64,000 bases of DNA from Rhodosporidiobolus odoratus (GCA_034387635.1 JAOANU010000017.1:558001-622000); one strand, 5' to 3'. Shown: positions 46,212 through 58,926, numbered from the stretch's first letter. The notes: a model not told the origin generated them from the letters alone. Program-made: numbers and translations.

Positions 46212-49200
46212 ATGATCATTGATGGCGTGAAGTACTCGTGCGACGCTTGCACCAAAGGGCACCGTCAAGCCAACTGCACCCACGCCGACCGCCCGTTGAC
46301 CGAAGTCAGGAAAAGGGGGAGGCCGCAAACCGCGTGCGCTCAGTGCAGGATCGCTAGAACGGACAGGAACTCGCACAGAACATGCACGCACACTGCTGAG
46401 AAGGAGAAGCTTGAAGGTATGGCTAGACCCTTCTCCTGACTCCACATCCTGCCTGATTCCGCAGACGCGCAGGGCTGACTTTTCTTCTTTGACCCATGCT
46501 GCTTCCTTTTCCCTTCACGCTCAACCTCTCCGACATGATCAGCCCAAGAAACTGTCATCAAGACTCTGCCGAATGGCTGCAAGGACCTCGCTTCACTCGC
46601 CATCGTCCGCCGCTCCTCGTCTACGAAGTCGCGCTCATCCGCCTCGTCTGCCCCCTCCACCTCGCGAGTTCCTACCGCAATTGCAGCCTCGTCAACTTCG
46701 ATTGCATTGGAAGAAGAGCTCGCGACAGTTGGAAGGAAGAAGAGCCTGTCTCGCCCGCCGTCGAGCCGGAGCCGGGGTAGCAGCGTTGCAGGGCAAAGGA
46801 AAGCGAGCAAGCCGCACGACCTTGCACATGGCCACCTAGCGGATCACCCGACGCACGTCTCGTCGACCTACTCGCCGTACCCCCACCATGCACCGCACCA
46901 TCATCACCATCCGACACGCGAGGGTAAGGAGAAAAGCCACTCTCCCCTAGCGACGGGCGCAGCAACAGCTTCGACCTTCAAAGAGGAGCCGCAGACCCCA
47001 GCTTTGCCACTCCTTCCGGTGCCAAACCTTACATCCTACACCTCTACACCTTCGCATCTACCTCAACCTCCTCGCTTGGCACCCGTCGCAAGCGCTCCCG
47101 CACCTCTGCCCTCAGCCCCTCCGGCGGTCGACACAAAGAAGACAGAACCGCCAATGAGCACGGCCGACCTCGTTTCCGCGTTCTTCTTTCGTGGGTTCCC
47201 GGCAGCCGCGACGGGCTCTTCAGAACCGCCTTCTGTACTTGCGAAACCCCCAGTCGCTGCGCCGGACGTGACAGAAGCTTCGACGGGTGCTGCTCTCCCA
47301 ACGACATCCCCCGACCTCTTCTCCCAGATTCCGCCTCTAGCTTCCTTCCCTTACGAAGTTGCTTTCTCGCTCCCACCGTCTCTTCCTCATCCCGCCACCT
47401 CTCTTCCAGTTGAGCCACCTCCTTCGCAGCCCCTCTACTCTGAATTCACCTCGTCTTCGTACGGCCTCGACCCCTCTGCCTCTCACGGTCTCACCTCCCT
47501 CGCACCGATGTACGGCGACGAAGATTCGCAACCCATCTCTTTCTTCTCCGAGCCCGAACCCTTACCCTCGACGACCCTCGCTTCCGGTCTGCCGAGCGAC
47601 CTCGAAGGAACTTATGCCTCGTTTGCAGCGTCCTTTCCTCCACTGGGCGGGAATGGCGAAAACGATTCCTATTCCTTCGCTCCAACGCCAGCTTCCAGGC
47701 AAGATTCCTTCTCACCACCTATGCCGCCGGGCGCCACACCCTCAGGTGCTACTTCGCTCCCTTATCCTCCTTCTACAGCTCCGGGCGTGGTCGAAACGCC
47801 TCTTCCGCCGCCAAATTCTGCTGTGTACGGCTACCCCCTCCAGCCCGTTCAGTCGCACACCTCGTACACCTCCTACAACTCTTACAACAGCTATGGCTCG
47901 TTCGCGTCGAACGGTACGGGCGGAGGAGCAGCGGCGGGACCTAGCGCAGCTGCGAGTGTCTACTCGGGCTACGAGTCAGCAACGGGTGGAGCGGCAAGCG
48001 CGCTTGAGCGTTTGGATCTGGACTTTGAGGCGGCGTCGTCAGTATCGGCCAGGGCTGTACCTCTCGCGGCGCCGGCATACGGGTCTAGCTCGTCAAGCGT
48101 TGCTGCGGGAGGTGGAGGGCAAATTGGTGGAGCGGAGCGAGGGGTGGGACCAGAAGATCCGCTCAGTCAAACCGATCTGGACGGCATTCTCGAATGGCTC
48201 GCGTCCTCCAATGCGGGAGCGGGCAGCGGAACAGGCGGGGAAAGCTTGTCGACTTCGTCCTCCGCTCGTCTCTCCCCGCACCCACCACCTCTTCCTTCCA
48301 GTTCCAGCCAAACTCACCCCGCGCCCCCTTCCCTCTCCTCCTTCTCCTCCTTCTCTTCTTCCTTCTCCGATCCCTCGTTCTCTCACCCATCCTCCGGCTT
48401 TGCCTCCAACGCCTCCTCAGCTCGTCACTCACCCCTCCTCCCCGATTTCCCAACTTTCTCCATCCCTCCGCCCCCGCCGCCAGCGGTGGCTTTACCGCTT
48501 CCCGATGGTGCCCAAACAGCGGAACAAGCTCCGATTGCGGTGGATGAAGCAGGGTATGAGGAAGATGACGAAGGGGGGGATGAGCCGGATGAGCTTGAAC
48601 GACGAGGAGGAGGAGGAGGAGGGTTGTTTGAACCTCGTTTCGGTGCGCCGGCCAAATCGTTGGGAGGTTCAGGCGGTGGTGGAGGTGGGTTGACTTTTGC
48701 TGAGCCGCCCGGCTTGGGGACATCGACGGTGAGGGCTAGGAGGAAGAAGGACCCAGCGTTGGAGATGTTGAGGACTGCGACAATCACTTGTGCCGAACAG
48801 TCCTTGGCAGTCGCAGGAGATGATAGCTGGGGAGATAGGGATGGAGAAGATGACGACGAGGGTGGGGAGGAGGAAGAGGGTTCCGAGGAAGAAGCCGGTC
48901 GACTGCGTCGTGCCGACGCTTTTGCCGCTCGATTTGGGACGTCGGCATTCGATGACGATGGAGGGCAGTTTTCGTTGGAGGAGAATGAGTTGGAAGGGTT
49001 TGGGATTGATGAAGATTGGTTGAGGAGGGCGGGAACGGGGGAGGTTCATTTCGATTGGGGAGGCGGCGGAGGGGAGGAGTTCGGGGAGGAACGTGGGGGG
49101 AGGTTTACCATGACTACTCTGGCCTCGCAGGCCTCGCAGGCTGAGGAGCGCGAGGATGCGCACGGAGAGGGCGAGGAGCAGGAGGAGGAGGACGGTGACA

Positions 49201-49244
49201 GGGAGAGGGAGGAAGGGGCGGAAGGCAGGGGTTGGTGGAGTTAG
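46212..49244 (+). CDS. Copper-fist transcription factor, very large, Cys-poor
   Basis: A DNA-binding regulator of the Ace1/Mac1/Cuf1/Haa1 group. Residues 1-60 are a copper-fist domain: zinc ligands in CDAC and CTH (about C10, C13, C22, H24), GHR, DRPL, and the minor-groove motif KRGRP, then CAQC. One intron (GTATGG donor, ATGATCAG acceptor) joins KLE to QETVIKTLPNGCKDLASLAIVRR, the conserved stretch after the fist. The rest, about 900 residues, is Ser/Pro-rich low complexity with a His run (HHAPHHHHHP), an EEELATVGRKKSLSRPPS patch and an acidic C-terminus (DDDEGGEEEEGSEEEAG). Only two cysteines lie outside the fist, so the copper-binding cysteine clusters of Ace1, Mac1 or Cuf1 are missing. 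Confidence 0.88.
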
Positions 49245-49811
49245 CTGTATCCAGGTTTTCTTCTTCCTTCATTCTCTCGATGTTGTTCTCTTCCCACCCT
49301 GTCTTCACTATCCAAGTCTACACCTCCTCGCAGACTTGTTGCCCGTGTCGAGAACGGCATGATTTTTCGCTTCACGCCGCAGGAAGCAAGAGCGCAGGAA
49401 GGGCAGCCACGAGGCTGTCTCGCCCATTGCAACAGGGGACGGTCTTTTCTTGATGCCGTCGGGTAGAGCGCCAACGCAGGAGTCGGCTTTTCAGACGGGG
49501 GAGTGCTGTTCCGGAAACAGGGGGGTTATTTCTTTCCGGCTTCTTGTTCCGGCTCTTGCTCCGTCTCCCGTTCTCTCTTCCACGTTCCACGCACACTCTT
49601 GCTCTCTCCTGAGCTACTTCATCACACACAGCACAGCCTGAAGCAGACGTAACTCGCTGTCTCCCAGCTCTGTGAGTCTTGTACGCTTCCCCCACTTCGT
49701 TATCCGCATCTTCATCTTCATCTCCTGCTCACGCGTTCCAAACCCTCTTGCCCGGCAGCAGTACCGACTCACCAAACACTCTCTCTCACAATCCACTCGA
49801 CCAAGTCCAGC
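49245..49811. promoter_or_regulatory. Intergenic stretch before dehydrogenase copy B
   Basis: No gene seen. Pyrimidine-rich DNA lies just before the ATG. Confidence 0.4.
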
Positions 49812-51436
49812 ATGTCCGCTTCTACCGCCCAGAACCGTCTCGCCGCTGTGTCATCCTCGCTGGCATACCCCCAAGGCCTCCTCAAAGGCGACGTAGCCGT
49901 CATTACCGGTGTATGTCATCTCGCCTACGCTACAGCATCCTCGCTGACATATATGTCGTGCTCCACAGGCCGCGCAAGGCATCGGTCGATCCGTCGCCCT
50001 CCTTTTCGCCGCTGAAGGTGCCAAGGTCGTCGTCTCCGATCTCGACGGCTCTAAAGCCCAGGCGGTTGTCAATGAGATCGAGCAAGCGGGCGGACAGGCA
50101 GTTGCTGTCGCTGGCGATGTGACGGATACGGCCTTCCCGAAAAAGGTTGTCGAGGAGGCGGTCAAGTTCGTTTTTTCTTTCTTCCGGTTCCTTCTTCTCT
50201 GTCCTGCTTTCCTATCCGTCCTCTGTGGCCCTTGACCGTCACTTTACTTGCCGCTTGTCTTCGAAAAATACTCACAGACGTGTTGGAAACATGCAGGGCC
50301 TTTGGCAGCATCGAACACCTTATCCTCAATGCCGGTTTCACCAGTGACAAGGCAGGTTTTCCCACTGTTGCCTATTCTTCGTTTGCGACCCATGCTAATG
50401 CTCTTGTGACCCTCCTGCAGATGCTCCACGGCTCATCAGACGAAACCTACGAACTCATGCTCAAAGTCCACAACGTCGCTCCATTCCGTCTCATCCGCGA
50501 AGCCGCACCTTTCATGCGCGCCAAGGATGCAGACAGGAAAGCGAGGAACAAATCTATTGTCACTATTTCGAGTGTTGCCGGCTTGCATGGAAATGTCGGA
50601 CAGGTAAGTTGCGCCTCTTTGGGCGCACAACAGACTTCTTCTGCCAAGCTTGTTCTGACCCGTCTCCAATTCAGGCCAACTACGCTACTGCGAAGGCAGG
50701 TATCGTCGGTCTCACCAAGACTGTAGCGAAGGAATGGGGTGTGAGTGTCCTTCCTCGATGCAGCTTTCCCTCCTCTTTCTTCGCTCTTTGGTTCAGACTT
50801 GCTCACTTCGCCTTGTCTTCTTTCTCGATCTTCTCTCGATTGCAGCCTTTCGGCGTGCGCGCCAACTGTGTCGCATTCGGTCACATCCTGACCCGCCTTA
50901 CCCAAGCGAAGGAATTGGGCGAGACCATCGAAGTCGGCGGAAAGAAGTGCGTTGACCGATCCTCCTATGCCTTTGTCTCTCTGCCTGCCGCGAGTCGGCG
51001 AGCTTACACTGCTTGTCCATTTCGTCGGGCAGGATCGCGCTCGGTATCCCCTCGGGACCGAAGAAGAAGGATGTTGGAAAACCCGAGTCGTACCCTCTCA
51101 TGTGCGTGTTCTCCCCGCTCGTGGCTTCTTTCCCTCGTCTCGCTCTTCCTCATGCTGATCCTTGTTTCACTTTCCCCTGATGCAGTCCGCTGAACCGCCC
51201 GGGAACTGCCGACGATGCGTACGTCCTCATCTTTTCCCACCATACTCCGTTGCCTCCTCCTCCGTCGACCTTGCAATCAGGCCCTATTGCCTTTCATCGC
51301 GCTTTCCCGCCTCACCGCCAATCAGCTACTGACATTGCCCGCTCGCAGTGCCAAAGCCGTCCTCTTCCTCGCCTCCCCTCTCGCCTCCTACGTCTCAGGC
51401 CACACCCTCGAATGCACTGGAGGCATGGGCATCTGA
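49812..51436 (+). CDS. Short-chain dehydrogenase/reductase (FabG-like), copy B
   Basis: Paralogue of the gene at 4.6-6.3 kb. Joined exons give about 310 residues with the cofactor loop TGAAQGIG, LNAGFTSD, the catalytic serine in ISSVAG, YATAKAG, and the ending GHTLECTGGMGI. Exon 1 is 99 bases in both copies, and the introns after ITG, before AFG, before ML and after EWG are shared; the one near NVGQ has moved. Intron 3 has a GC-AG boundary (50352-50420). Substrate and compartment are not shown by sequence. Confidence 0.9.
50352..50420 (+). other. GC-AG intron in dehydrogenase copy B
   Basis: AAG/GCAGGT to CTCCTGCAG, 69 bases, with a branch-like GCTAATG. Because 69 is a multiple of three, retention would insert 23 residues. 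The nearest GT donor shifts the frame, and copy A has a GT-AG intron at the same position. Confidence 0.7.
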
Positions 51437-51957
51437 GACGTTTTCGCCTTCGTTCTTTCTCGGTTCTTTCTGTGGGTTGTTGCGTCGTAGTCCATATTTC
51501 GCGCCAATCTGTTTTTCCGTTGCCTGCTTGCCTCGACGAAACCTCTTCATCAGGAGAGCGAGACCGGGCTGATTGCAGTCAAGCTCGAACAGAAAGCCCA
51601 AGAGGGGGATCAAGAAAGACGAAAAGAAGGATAAGTTGAAAGAAGGAGAAAGAGTGAAATAGGGCAAGAGGGAAAGACACTGGAGAAGAAAGGGAATAAG
51701 CTAAACGGGTATAGAGGTGTGACTGGGTTTTTGGGATAGGGCATGTTTCGTTAAGTTTGGATGAATAACGAGAGCGTTAGCGTAAGGCAGATCGGAAGGG
51801 GAGATACAAGATGAAGAACGAGAGGAGGAGACCCAGAGAATAGAGACTAGAGAACAATGCCGAAACGGGAGGAAGAGAGAGCGCGGAGGGGTGGGAGTCT
51901 GCGTACGAGGTGTACACTGCAAGGGAGGGAGAGGTAGGTCGTGAGGGAAGAATGGGC
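51437..51957. other. Convergent 3' region of dehydrogenase B and the RasGEF gene
   Basis: Purine-rich DNA from about 51.58 to 51.75 kb, likely the RasGEF 3' untranslated region on the minus strand. No gene. Confidence 0.4.
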
Positions 51958-54900
51958 CTATGCTTCAAGCTTCGAGCTGAGCTCATGCATGACGCCCTGG
52001 CTCAAGCATCTAATCCTGAGGCACTTATGGAACACTTCAGGGTCAGGGTCGTACGAGAGCCTCTCGGCGAGCTGCTGGAACTTGATGACGTTATTGACAG
52101 TCGCAGCGAGGAGACGAGTCTTGTGTACGTTGACGAGGGGAACGAGCGGGGCGCAGGCTGGGAGAGGGGGGAGTTGACCGAAGGCTGTAGGTTCCACGAC
52201 TGAGGTGAGAGCGCCGGTGGCAGAAACGGACGCGGGGGTGTTAGGGGAGGTTGGGTCGAGGAAGGTCGGAAGCTCGGCATTGAAAGCTAGGTCGCGGAGG
52301 TAGAGACCTGAGGTGAAAACCGACTAGGTCAGCAGAGCAGTATACGACGAGCAGCGGGGAACGCGCGCACCGAGGAAAGGGATGCAGCCTTTGCTCGCCC
52401 TCGAATGCACGGCCTCAAGTTCAGGAGTGCGCGGAGTGATGCTGTCAAAATCGGCGATCATGGCTTTGCTGTACTCGCGGAGGTGCTTGAACTGTGTGAA
52501 AACCCAAGAAAAACCATATCAGCTAGGTGCCAAGGCGAAGGAAGGAGAGAGACGGCGTACGTTCTTGAGGTGTGAGACAAAGCCCTTCAAGGCCCTGAAC
52601 CTCTGCATCTCTAACCTTGGCACCTTTGTCCAGGTCTTCTTGAGCCGCTCGACGTCGGGAATCTGCAGACCATGTATGATCTGGGTGAGAGTTTGTAGGT
52701 TGTTCTGGGCGAAGCATTTCTGCGTGGACAAGGATGAGAATCAGCTTGAGCAGCACGCGGGGTGCAAGGAGTCAGAAGAACATACGATAGCAACACGGAT
52801 GAACTTGGCAACAAGGGCGGCACGCTCGTCCACATTCGCCGTGAGAAGAATCTCGCTCGCGACCCAGTTGGCGGTAAGGTTGAATCGAGCCACCATATCC
52901 TGCACTGCACTCCTGACCGTCTCGCCCTTCTCCTTCCTGAGCATGTCGCTCCTCCGTCTCTCCTTGAGGTAAGCCTCCCAATCTAGCACATCCGTCTCAC
53001 CGAACTGAACCTCTGACCTCCAAGCTCCGCTGACGAGTTCTTGGTAAGACACCATGCGAAGCGAGTCGCGCTCGACGAGGGCGAAGGTCTGAGCGATCAG
53101 GCTCGAAGGGTAGAGGAGGACGAATGAGCGGTGGGCTGGAGGGGCGTTTTTGGCGGAAGCGCTAGGGTTGAAGCCGGGGCGGGTCGAGAGAGGGCGAGCT
53201 GCAACACTGAGGATACGGCTGATCGAGGGCTTGCGGAACGAAGGCAGGTCGGTCGGAGGCGAGGGAGGCGAAGTTGTGATGCGGCGGGACAGCATGCGGC
53301 TGAGAGGTGGCGAGGTTTGAGTAGCATAGCCGGCAAGGGTCGGTTCCTCCGGCGCAGGGGGGGGCGCGACGCCGGTAGCTGCAGCAACAGCAGCCACGAG
53401 CGTTGCTCCATCGGGTCCACCGGCAGGTCGATCGGTTATTGGAATGGCGAGGGAAACCTTGCGACTGCTCGAAGGAGTCTTCCGCAAGTCGTGTTCCTCG
53501 TCGTCGAGGTCGTCGTACGGAAGTCCCTCCTCAATACGGGCTTGACGAAGCTGACCGAGCTCCCGGAGTCGCTCACTCTGGCCCATCCGAGCCTCTACTC
53601 TCGCCGCCCTCTCCTTCTGCTTGTCAACATCCACGATGCCCTCCAGCCTTTTCAACGCCGCTTCGACATCCCCAGGCTCCTCCTCGTCATCGGTATCGAG
53701 TAGACCGTCGAGGTAAAACCCGGGAATGCCGTAGACAACATTTGAGTCTCGCTCGCTGACGAACGACACCGGGTCCGAGTTGCGCCGGCGCCTGCGCGGG
53801 AGTTCAGGACCATAGTCGGTCGCCCAAAGATCGCCGACGGCAGAGATGGAAGACCTGTAGCTCGCCATACTCGTCCTTCGCACGCTACTCCGGAGACGCT
53901 GAGCAGGTCCACCCTTCCCAAGTCGGAGCTTATTCGCCCGCAAAGCAGGCTTGATCGCCCGCTGTATCGCAACCACATCTTCGTCGTCGCTGCCATCGTC
54001 CGAAGAGTCGTCGAGATCGTCGAGCTCGAGGTGGAGGGAGTGAGGGCGCGGCTGGGTAGGGTCGAGCATGAATCCGTACGGGGTGTAAGAGTCGTAGGAA
54101 GGTTGTGAATCGTAAGACTCTAGGTCGAAGATGGGAATGGGAGGGCGTGATGGGGCGGACGAGGGAAGGGCGAACGAAGGATCAAGAGTAGCATGAGCAT
54201 CAGGTCGAGGGGGGAAGGCGTAGTTGGCGGACGCGACAGGCTGGACGACAACAGGCGGTTCATCGCCGGTGATGATGGCGAGCCCGAGGGCTTCAGTCGC
54301 GTCCTGAGCCGCAGGCGGAGGCTCGAGAGCCGGCTCGTCGGGACGAGGGGTGTTGGCGTCGTCTGCACTGGGGTCATCCTCCTCCTCCTCCTCTTCAGCA
54401 ATTTGCTCCGGTACAGCAAGCGACACCTGCTGAACCTCCTCCGTCTCCTCCACCGGCAGAGCCTCATGCTCGGCTATCTCGACACCCCAGTATCGGAGGT
54501 AAGCCTCCACCCCACCCTTGACCAAGTAGAGGTCACCCTTCTCATTCCTCTCCACCTCGAGCCCATTCTCCATCGCGCCGGGCGGCCCAGAACGAGGCGA
54601 GGTGGAAGTACCGACGAGTTTGCGCCTGAATCGGCCGATAGAACCGACGGCAGAGGAGAAGGAGCGGGCAATCGGATTCTGAGCGGAAGTCTCAGGGTCC
54701 GAAAGGGGGAATGCGGAAGAGGCGAATGAGGCGGTATCGCTGAAGGGCATGGAGGACGTGGGAGGAGCGAGTGGGAAGAGCTTCCCTTTCAACCCTCCGC
54801 GCAAAGAGCCAAAGTTGAAGACCGAACCGGATGGGGGAGAGGAAGTGATCGTAGCAGTGGGGTTGGTCGGCCCATCGGAGCTTTCAGAGACGGCGGGCCG

Positions 54901-57445
54901 AAGCTCCTCCTCGAGGTCGACGTCCTCCTCCCCGCTGCTGGTGGTAGATTTGACCTTGGCCTGATGCCCTTGCGCAAGAGACTCCTTGCGCGTCCGAACG
55001 GCCTTCTTCAACTGTTTGACCAACCTCATATCCTTCGGACTCGCCTTGTATCGCTCGTCCCGACTCCGCTCGTTCAACCAATGCGTCAGAGTGGTCTTCA
55101 TCTCCCTCGACGGATCAAAATCCTCCATATAGTGGCTATTGATGAGCCAGTAGCGGAGAACGACGAAGGTTCGGACGCGAACAACCCGACGAAGGGCCTC
55201 GTCTTCGGCGAGCTGAGCGGAGGACATGTGGGCGAGGGACGTCGAAGGAGGACTCATCGCCCATTCAAAGCGCGCGAGGAGGAGTCGCAGTAAGTCGAGA
55301 GGTGCGAGATAATGCCGGTAGGTGAGGAAGAAAGTGGGGAGAAGCTCCGCCGAGATCTCGGAAGTAAGCTCCACGACGAGCCGCTCGACCGAGGCGGCCA
55401 TCAGGATACGCTGTAGATGGGGTTCCTTCGCTGATCCCGTCCCGCCAGGGCCGTTAGCCGAATCGACGCTGTCTCGAAGGCTAGTAGCGGGCGAGCTAAC
55501 TTCGCCAGACGAGCCTCGTTGGCTAATGCTCCATCGGCGAGAGCCAGACGTCGGACTGCCGACTGCGCTCGAGCTGGATGCGGGGCTCGCGAATCGTCCC
55601 CCAGGTCCACCTTCTTCAGGAATGCTCTCCCTTCGTAGATCACCCGCAGCGGCGGCAGTATCTGATCGAGGAGGTGACTTTGGAGATTGGACGGCCGAAG
55701 GACGTCGTCCCTGCGGAAGAGGTGGCGAGGTAGGCGGCACGGCTGATGGCGGAGGATCTTGAACTCCCCAGATGATGAAGCGAGGGTCGTCGCCGGCGGA
55801 AGGGAGGACAGTGATTTGCTGTGCAGGCGTGGAAGAGTCGGACCGCACAGACGAGGCGATAGAGGCAGAAGAAGGCAAGCGGCCATGTTGGCCGAATTGG
55901 CCGGGTGGAGAAGGCGAAGAAGAGGCGGCGAGGTCGGCACGGTGAAAGAGGTCGAAAATAGCAGGGTCCTCGAAGCGCCGACGAGGTAGAGCGGCGGGCT
56001 GTTCGGCGGAAGAGTCGGAAGCGGGAGACGGCGAAGGGGGAATGGCCAAAGGCGTCGGAATGTGCGACGCTGGGTCGTCTGCCCGAGCTGTTCGAATGGA
56101 GTCGTTGCTCGAAACTTCTCGCATGACATGCTGAGGTCGTGCCGCATTCATATCAGGGCGGGTGGCAGGAGGAACCAGGCGAGGTATGCGGACGCCGGAG
56201 CCGAAGGGGGACACGAGCGAGCGAGATCGCGAGGAAGGACGGTTGCGAGAGACAGAGAGGCGCTTAGTGAAGAGGGCGAAAGGGTGTTCCGGAATGCGAG
56301 ATGCGTCGAGGGCCTCGACTACTGCTGTCGAACGCAATGGTTAGCAACAGCCGGCGGGAGGAACGGAGGAAACGGAGAAGAACGCGTACAGTCATCCGGG
56401 AGATCACTTTTATCGCTATCCTTACTCTCTCTGCTGCCTTGGCTCCCTTTGCTCCCCTTACTAGCCGTACTTCCTTTCCTGCCCCCTCCCATCTGAAATA
56501 TCTGCGGCATGCCCAACCTCGCAGTTCCTGCCCTCCCGGCTCTTCCGCCACTCTTACCTCTACTGCCTTCTCCTGACGCGAAACCTCCTCGCCACCCAAG
56601 AATGCGACCAAGCACATCTGCTTCTGCCGCCGCGGCCGGAGAACTTGAAGGCGAACGGCGCATGCGGTCCAGATTCGGCGCGCTGTTGAACCCGCTAGGA
56701 AAACGAGGGGCGGAAGTGAGGGACGGAGATGATCCCGACTTGCGGAGAGCTGGTGTGGCAGGTTGAGCGGAAGAAGGGGACAGAGTTGAGGGGAAGGCAT
56801 TAACGGGACTCAGAAGAGCTGGATCTTCTGAGTGAACCGACTCTTCCGGGAGAGACGCGCGTCGGGGTGCGAAAGGATCAATGGAACGGAAGGAAGAGCG
56901 GTGAAGAGCGATAGTAGGATGAGAAGGAGACGCGGAGGAAATAGAAGGTAAGGGTTGATTGGAAGGTCGGGCAAACGGTAGGTGGCCTGAAGCGGCGGAT
57001 GAGGAGGTAGAAGGTGACGACGATGAGCCGCTGGAAGTGGGTGAAGTGGGAGGTGAAGCAAGTGGTCTGCGGAAAGAAGAAAAGGTAAGAACAGAGGGAA
57101 CGCAGCTCGGCCAAGCTCGCTCCTCAGACCGGCCGTCGACGGTTATCCTGAGACGCGCCTTATCCGATAGATAGTCTTCCCATCCCTCTGGATTTGCTGG
57201 ACAGCATTCTGTTCCCACCCCTGACCTCCATCACCCTGTCCCGCTTGCACCGCATGGAACTTGGCCATAGCTCTGGCTGCTGCTGCACTTGTCGTCTCGA
57301 TGAAGCTACCATCCAAGGCGAGGGCTAGGTCGTTACTCTGGTCTTGGAGAGGGTTCGACGTCGGCTGTGAGGGGTGAGACGGGGCGATTGGTGAAGGGAC
57401 AGCGCGTCCTTTGCCTTTGACGGCGGCAGGTACAGGGGGCGCCAT
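51958..57445 (-). CDS. Ras guanine-nucleotide exchange factor (Cdc25-type)
   Basis: Activates a Ras-family GTPase. The joined exons give about 1,700 residues: a short first exon (MAPPVPAAVKGKGRAVPSP to IYRIR), a long Ser/Pro-rich part, an N-terminal RasGEF (REM) domain starting near LMAASVERLVVELTSE and including FFLTYRHYLAPLDLL and TFVVLRYWLINS, a second disordered acidic linker, then the catalytic CDC25 domain: SSLIAQTFALVERDSLRMV, ASEILLTANVDERAALVAKFIRVA, NLQTLTQIIHGLQIPDVERLKKTW, ISFLG-type CIPFLG and LYLRDLAFNAELPTF. The last exon ends in ELSSKLEA. Which of the fungal RasGEF types it belongs to (Cdc25, Bud5 or Ste6-like) I cannot say; no SH3 domain was seen. Confidence 0.88.
57067..57158 (-). 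other. Probable GC-AG intron in the RasGEF gene
   Basis: On the minus strand the exon end ATAAG is followed by GCGCGT, and the acceptor is CTTTCCGCAG. This is the only reading I found that joins IYRIR to RPLASPPTSPTSS in frame. Confidence 0.5.
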
Positions 57446-58009
57446 GGTGTGCGCTTCTGTGCGCCAGTATCGCACGACTGTACTTGAATGTATCGGTCAA
57501 GAAATGTTGGGAGGAGAATGCAAGGAGAATGGACGGGAAGACTGAGGTTTGAGCGAGAAACGCGTTCAAGATTATCAAGTGAATGAAGCTGAGAGACTGA
57601 GAAGCTACTATTGCCGGGGTCTGCGAGGTGCAGGACGCGCGGTGGGCAGCGGAGAATGCGATTAGGCGCAGAGGAGAAAACGAAGGGAACAGAACTATCG
57701 TTCATCTTCTCTGGGCAAAGGGTTAACGAGCTCTGATGGGCCCGCACGGGCAAGCAGCGGCGCCAGCTGCACAGCGCACCGTCCGCTACATATACCGCAC
57801 CCCTGACTGTACCCTTTGCTTGGTGCGCCGACCGTTCTCCGACGCTGTGATGGCAGGCGACCAAGCTACCTCCGGCGATGTACGGGAGTGCGACTACACG
57901 CCTTGAGCTTGCTGGCAGCATCGCCTTGGCCGCGAGCGTGCACAGGATACGCGTTGAAGGAATAAGGATACACGTCGGATCCGCTCGAACCAGCGGCAGC
58001 GTTACTGTT
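57446..58009. other. Intergenic stretch between the RasGEF gene and EMC5
   Basis: Promoter side of the RasGEF gene. No gene seen. Confidence 0.4.
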
Positions 58010-58549
58010 CTACTCGTCCTCCTTTTCGCCAAAAAGCGCACTTCCACGATGCCGCACGCTCCCCAATCCGACTCCAGAGTCTTCCGAGTCGATAGACCTG
58101 GTCAGGGAGAAAGGTGAGCAAACAAGCGGAGCGAGGATGCAAACACGACATACCGTTTACTCATTTCGCTCGCCCAGGTGACGCCTTTCAGAGTCGGGGC
58201 GCTCCACAGGATGCCGACGACGAGGAAGAAGAAGGCCGAGAGCGACTCAATGAGGACCTGCGAGGGGTAGCAGGCAACGGCGGAGGGCCCGCAATGAGAA
58301 GTGGGCTTAGTAGACCCGCTCTGCCGAGTTCGGACTGGAGACGTACCTCAGGCGGCACAGCAGTGCCCCATAATCTTGCTCCTTCGATGCCGCTGGCCTT
58401 TGCAGCTGTTCGTGCTACGTGGACAGGCAATACAAGGTGAGAAATGTTGAGAATGAGGCGAAAGCAGACGGCTCACCGAGCCAAGCTGCGTAAGCGCTGT
58501 GCAGTAGGACAGCTAGTGAGAGCCAGATGAGCAGTCTTGAGCCCCACAT
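58010..58549 (-). CDS. EMC5: ER membrane protein complex subunit 5
   Basis: EMC5 (animal MMGT1, yeast Kre27) is a small two-pass subunit of the ER membrane insertase complex. The exons read MWGSRLLIWLSLAVLLHSAYAAWL (first membrane segment), then ARTAAKASGIEGARLWGTAV, VLIESLSAFFFLVVGILWSAP (second segment), LKGVTWASEMSKR, and a short tail with VRHRGSALFGEKEDE. The AYAAW and RHRG...LF features match the family, and about 125 residues is its normal size. Each intron (GTGAGC, GTACGT and GTATGT donors) keeps the frame. Confidence 0.82.
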
Positions 58550-58926
58550 GCTGGAATTCGAGAGGTGTCGTTTCAAACGAGAGCAGGTTGTACGTTTGAA
58601 ACGCTTGCATTCACTCTGCTCACGCCGGTCTATATACTCCTTTAACTCTCGGCGAGCAACATCCAGTGTAAGGCGCGCCCTCGACCACTCAATTGCTCGA
58701 AATACCGTGCCCGCCGCACCGCCGTCTAATCGTCCGTTGGACCCCTGTCTCGCTTGAAGCCCTTGTCTCCCACAGGGACGAGGGAGTGGCACTGAAGATG
58801 CTGACGCGAAGGGGCCGATTAAGACGGAGGAAAACATGGCTTCAGCGGCAGTGGCCAGATGGTACGAACCTACTTTTCACCTCGACGGTACTGACCCGTT
58901 GCGATCTTTCCCTTACAGTGAACACT
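58550..58926. promoter_or_regulatory. Divergent region of EMC5 and the F-box gene
   Basis: Likely promoters. A GTACGA donor near 58862 and TTACAG acceptor near 58918 fit an intron in the F-box gene leader. Confidence 0.35.
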
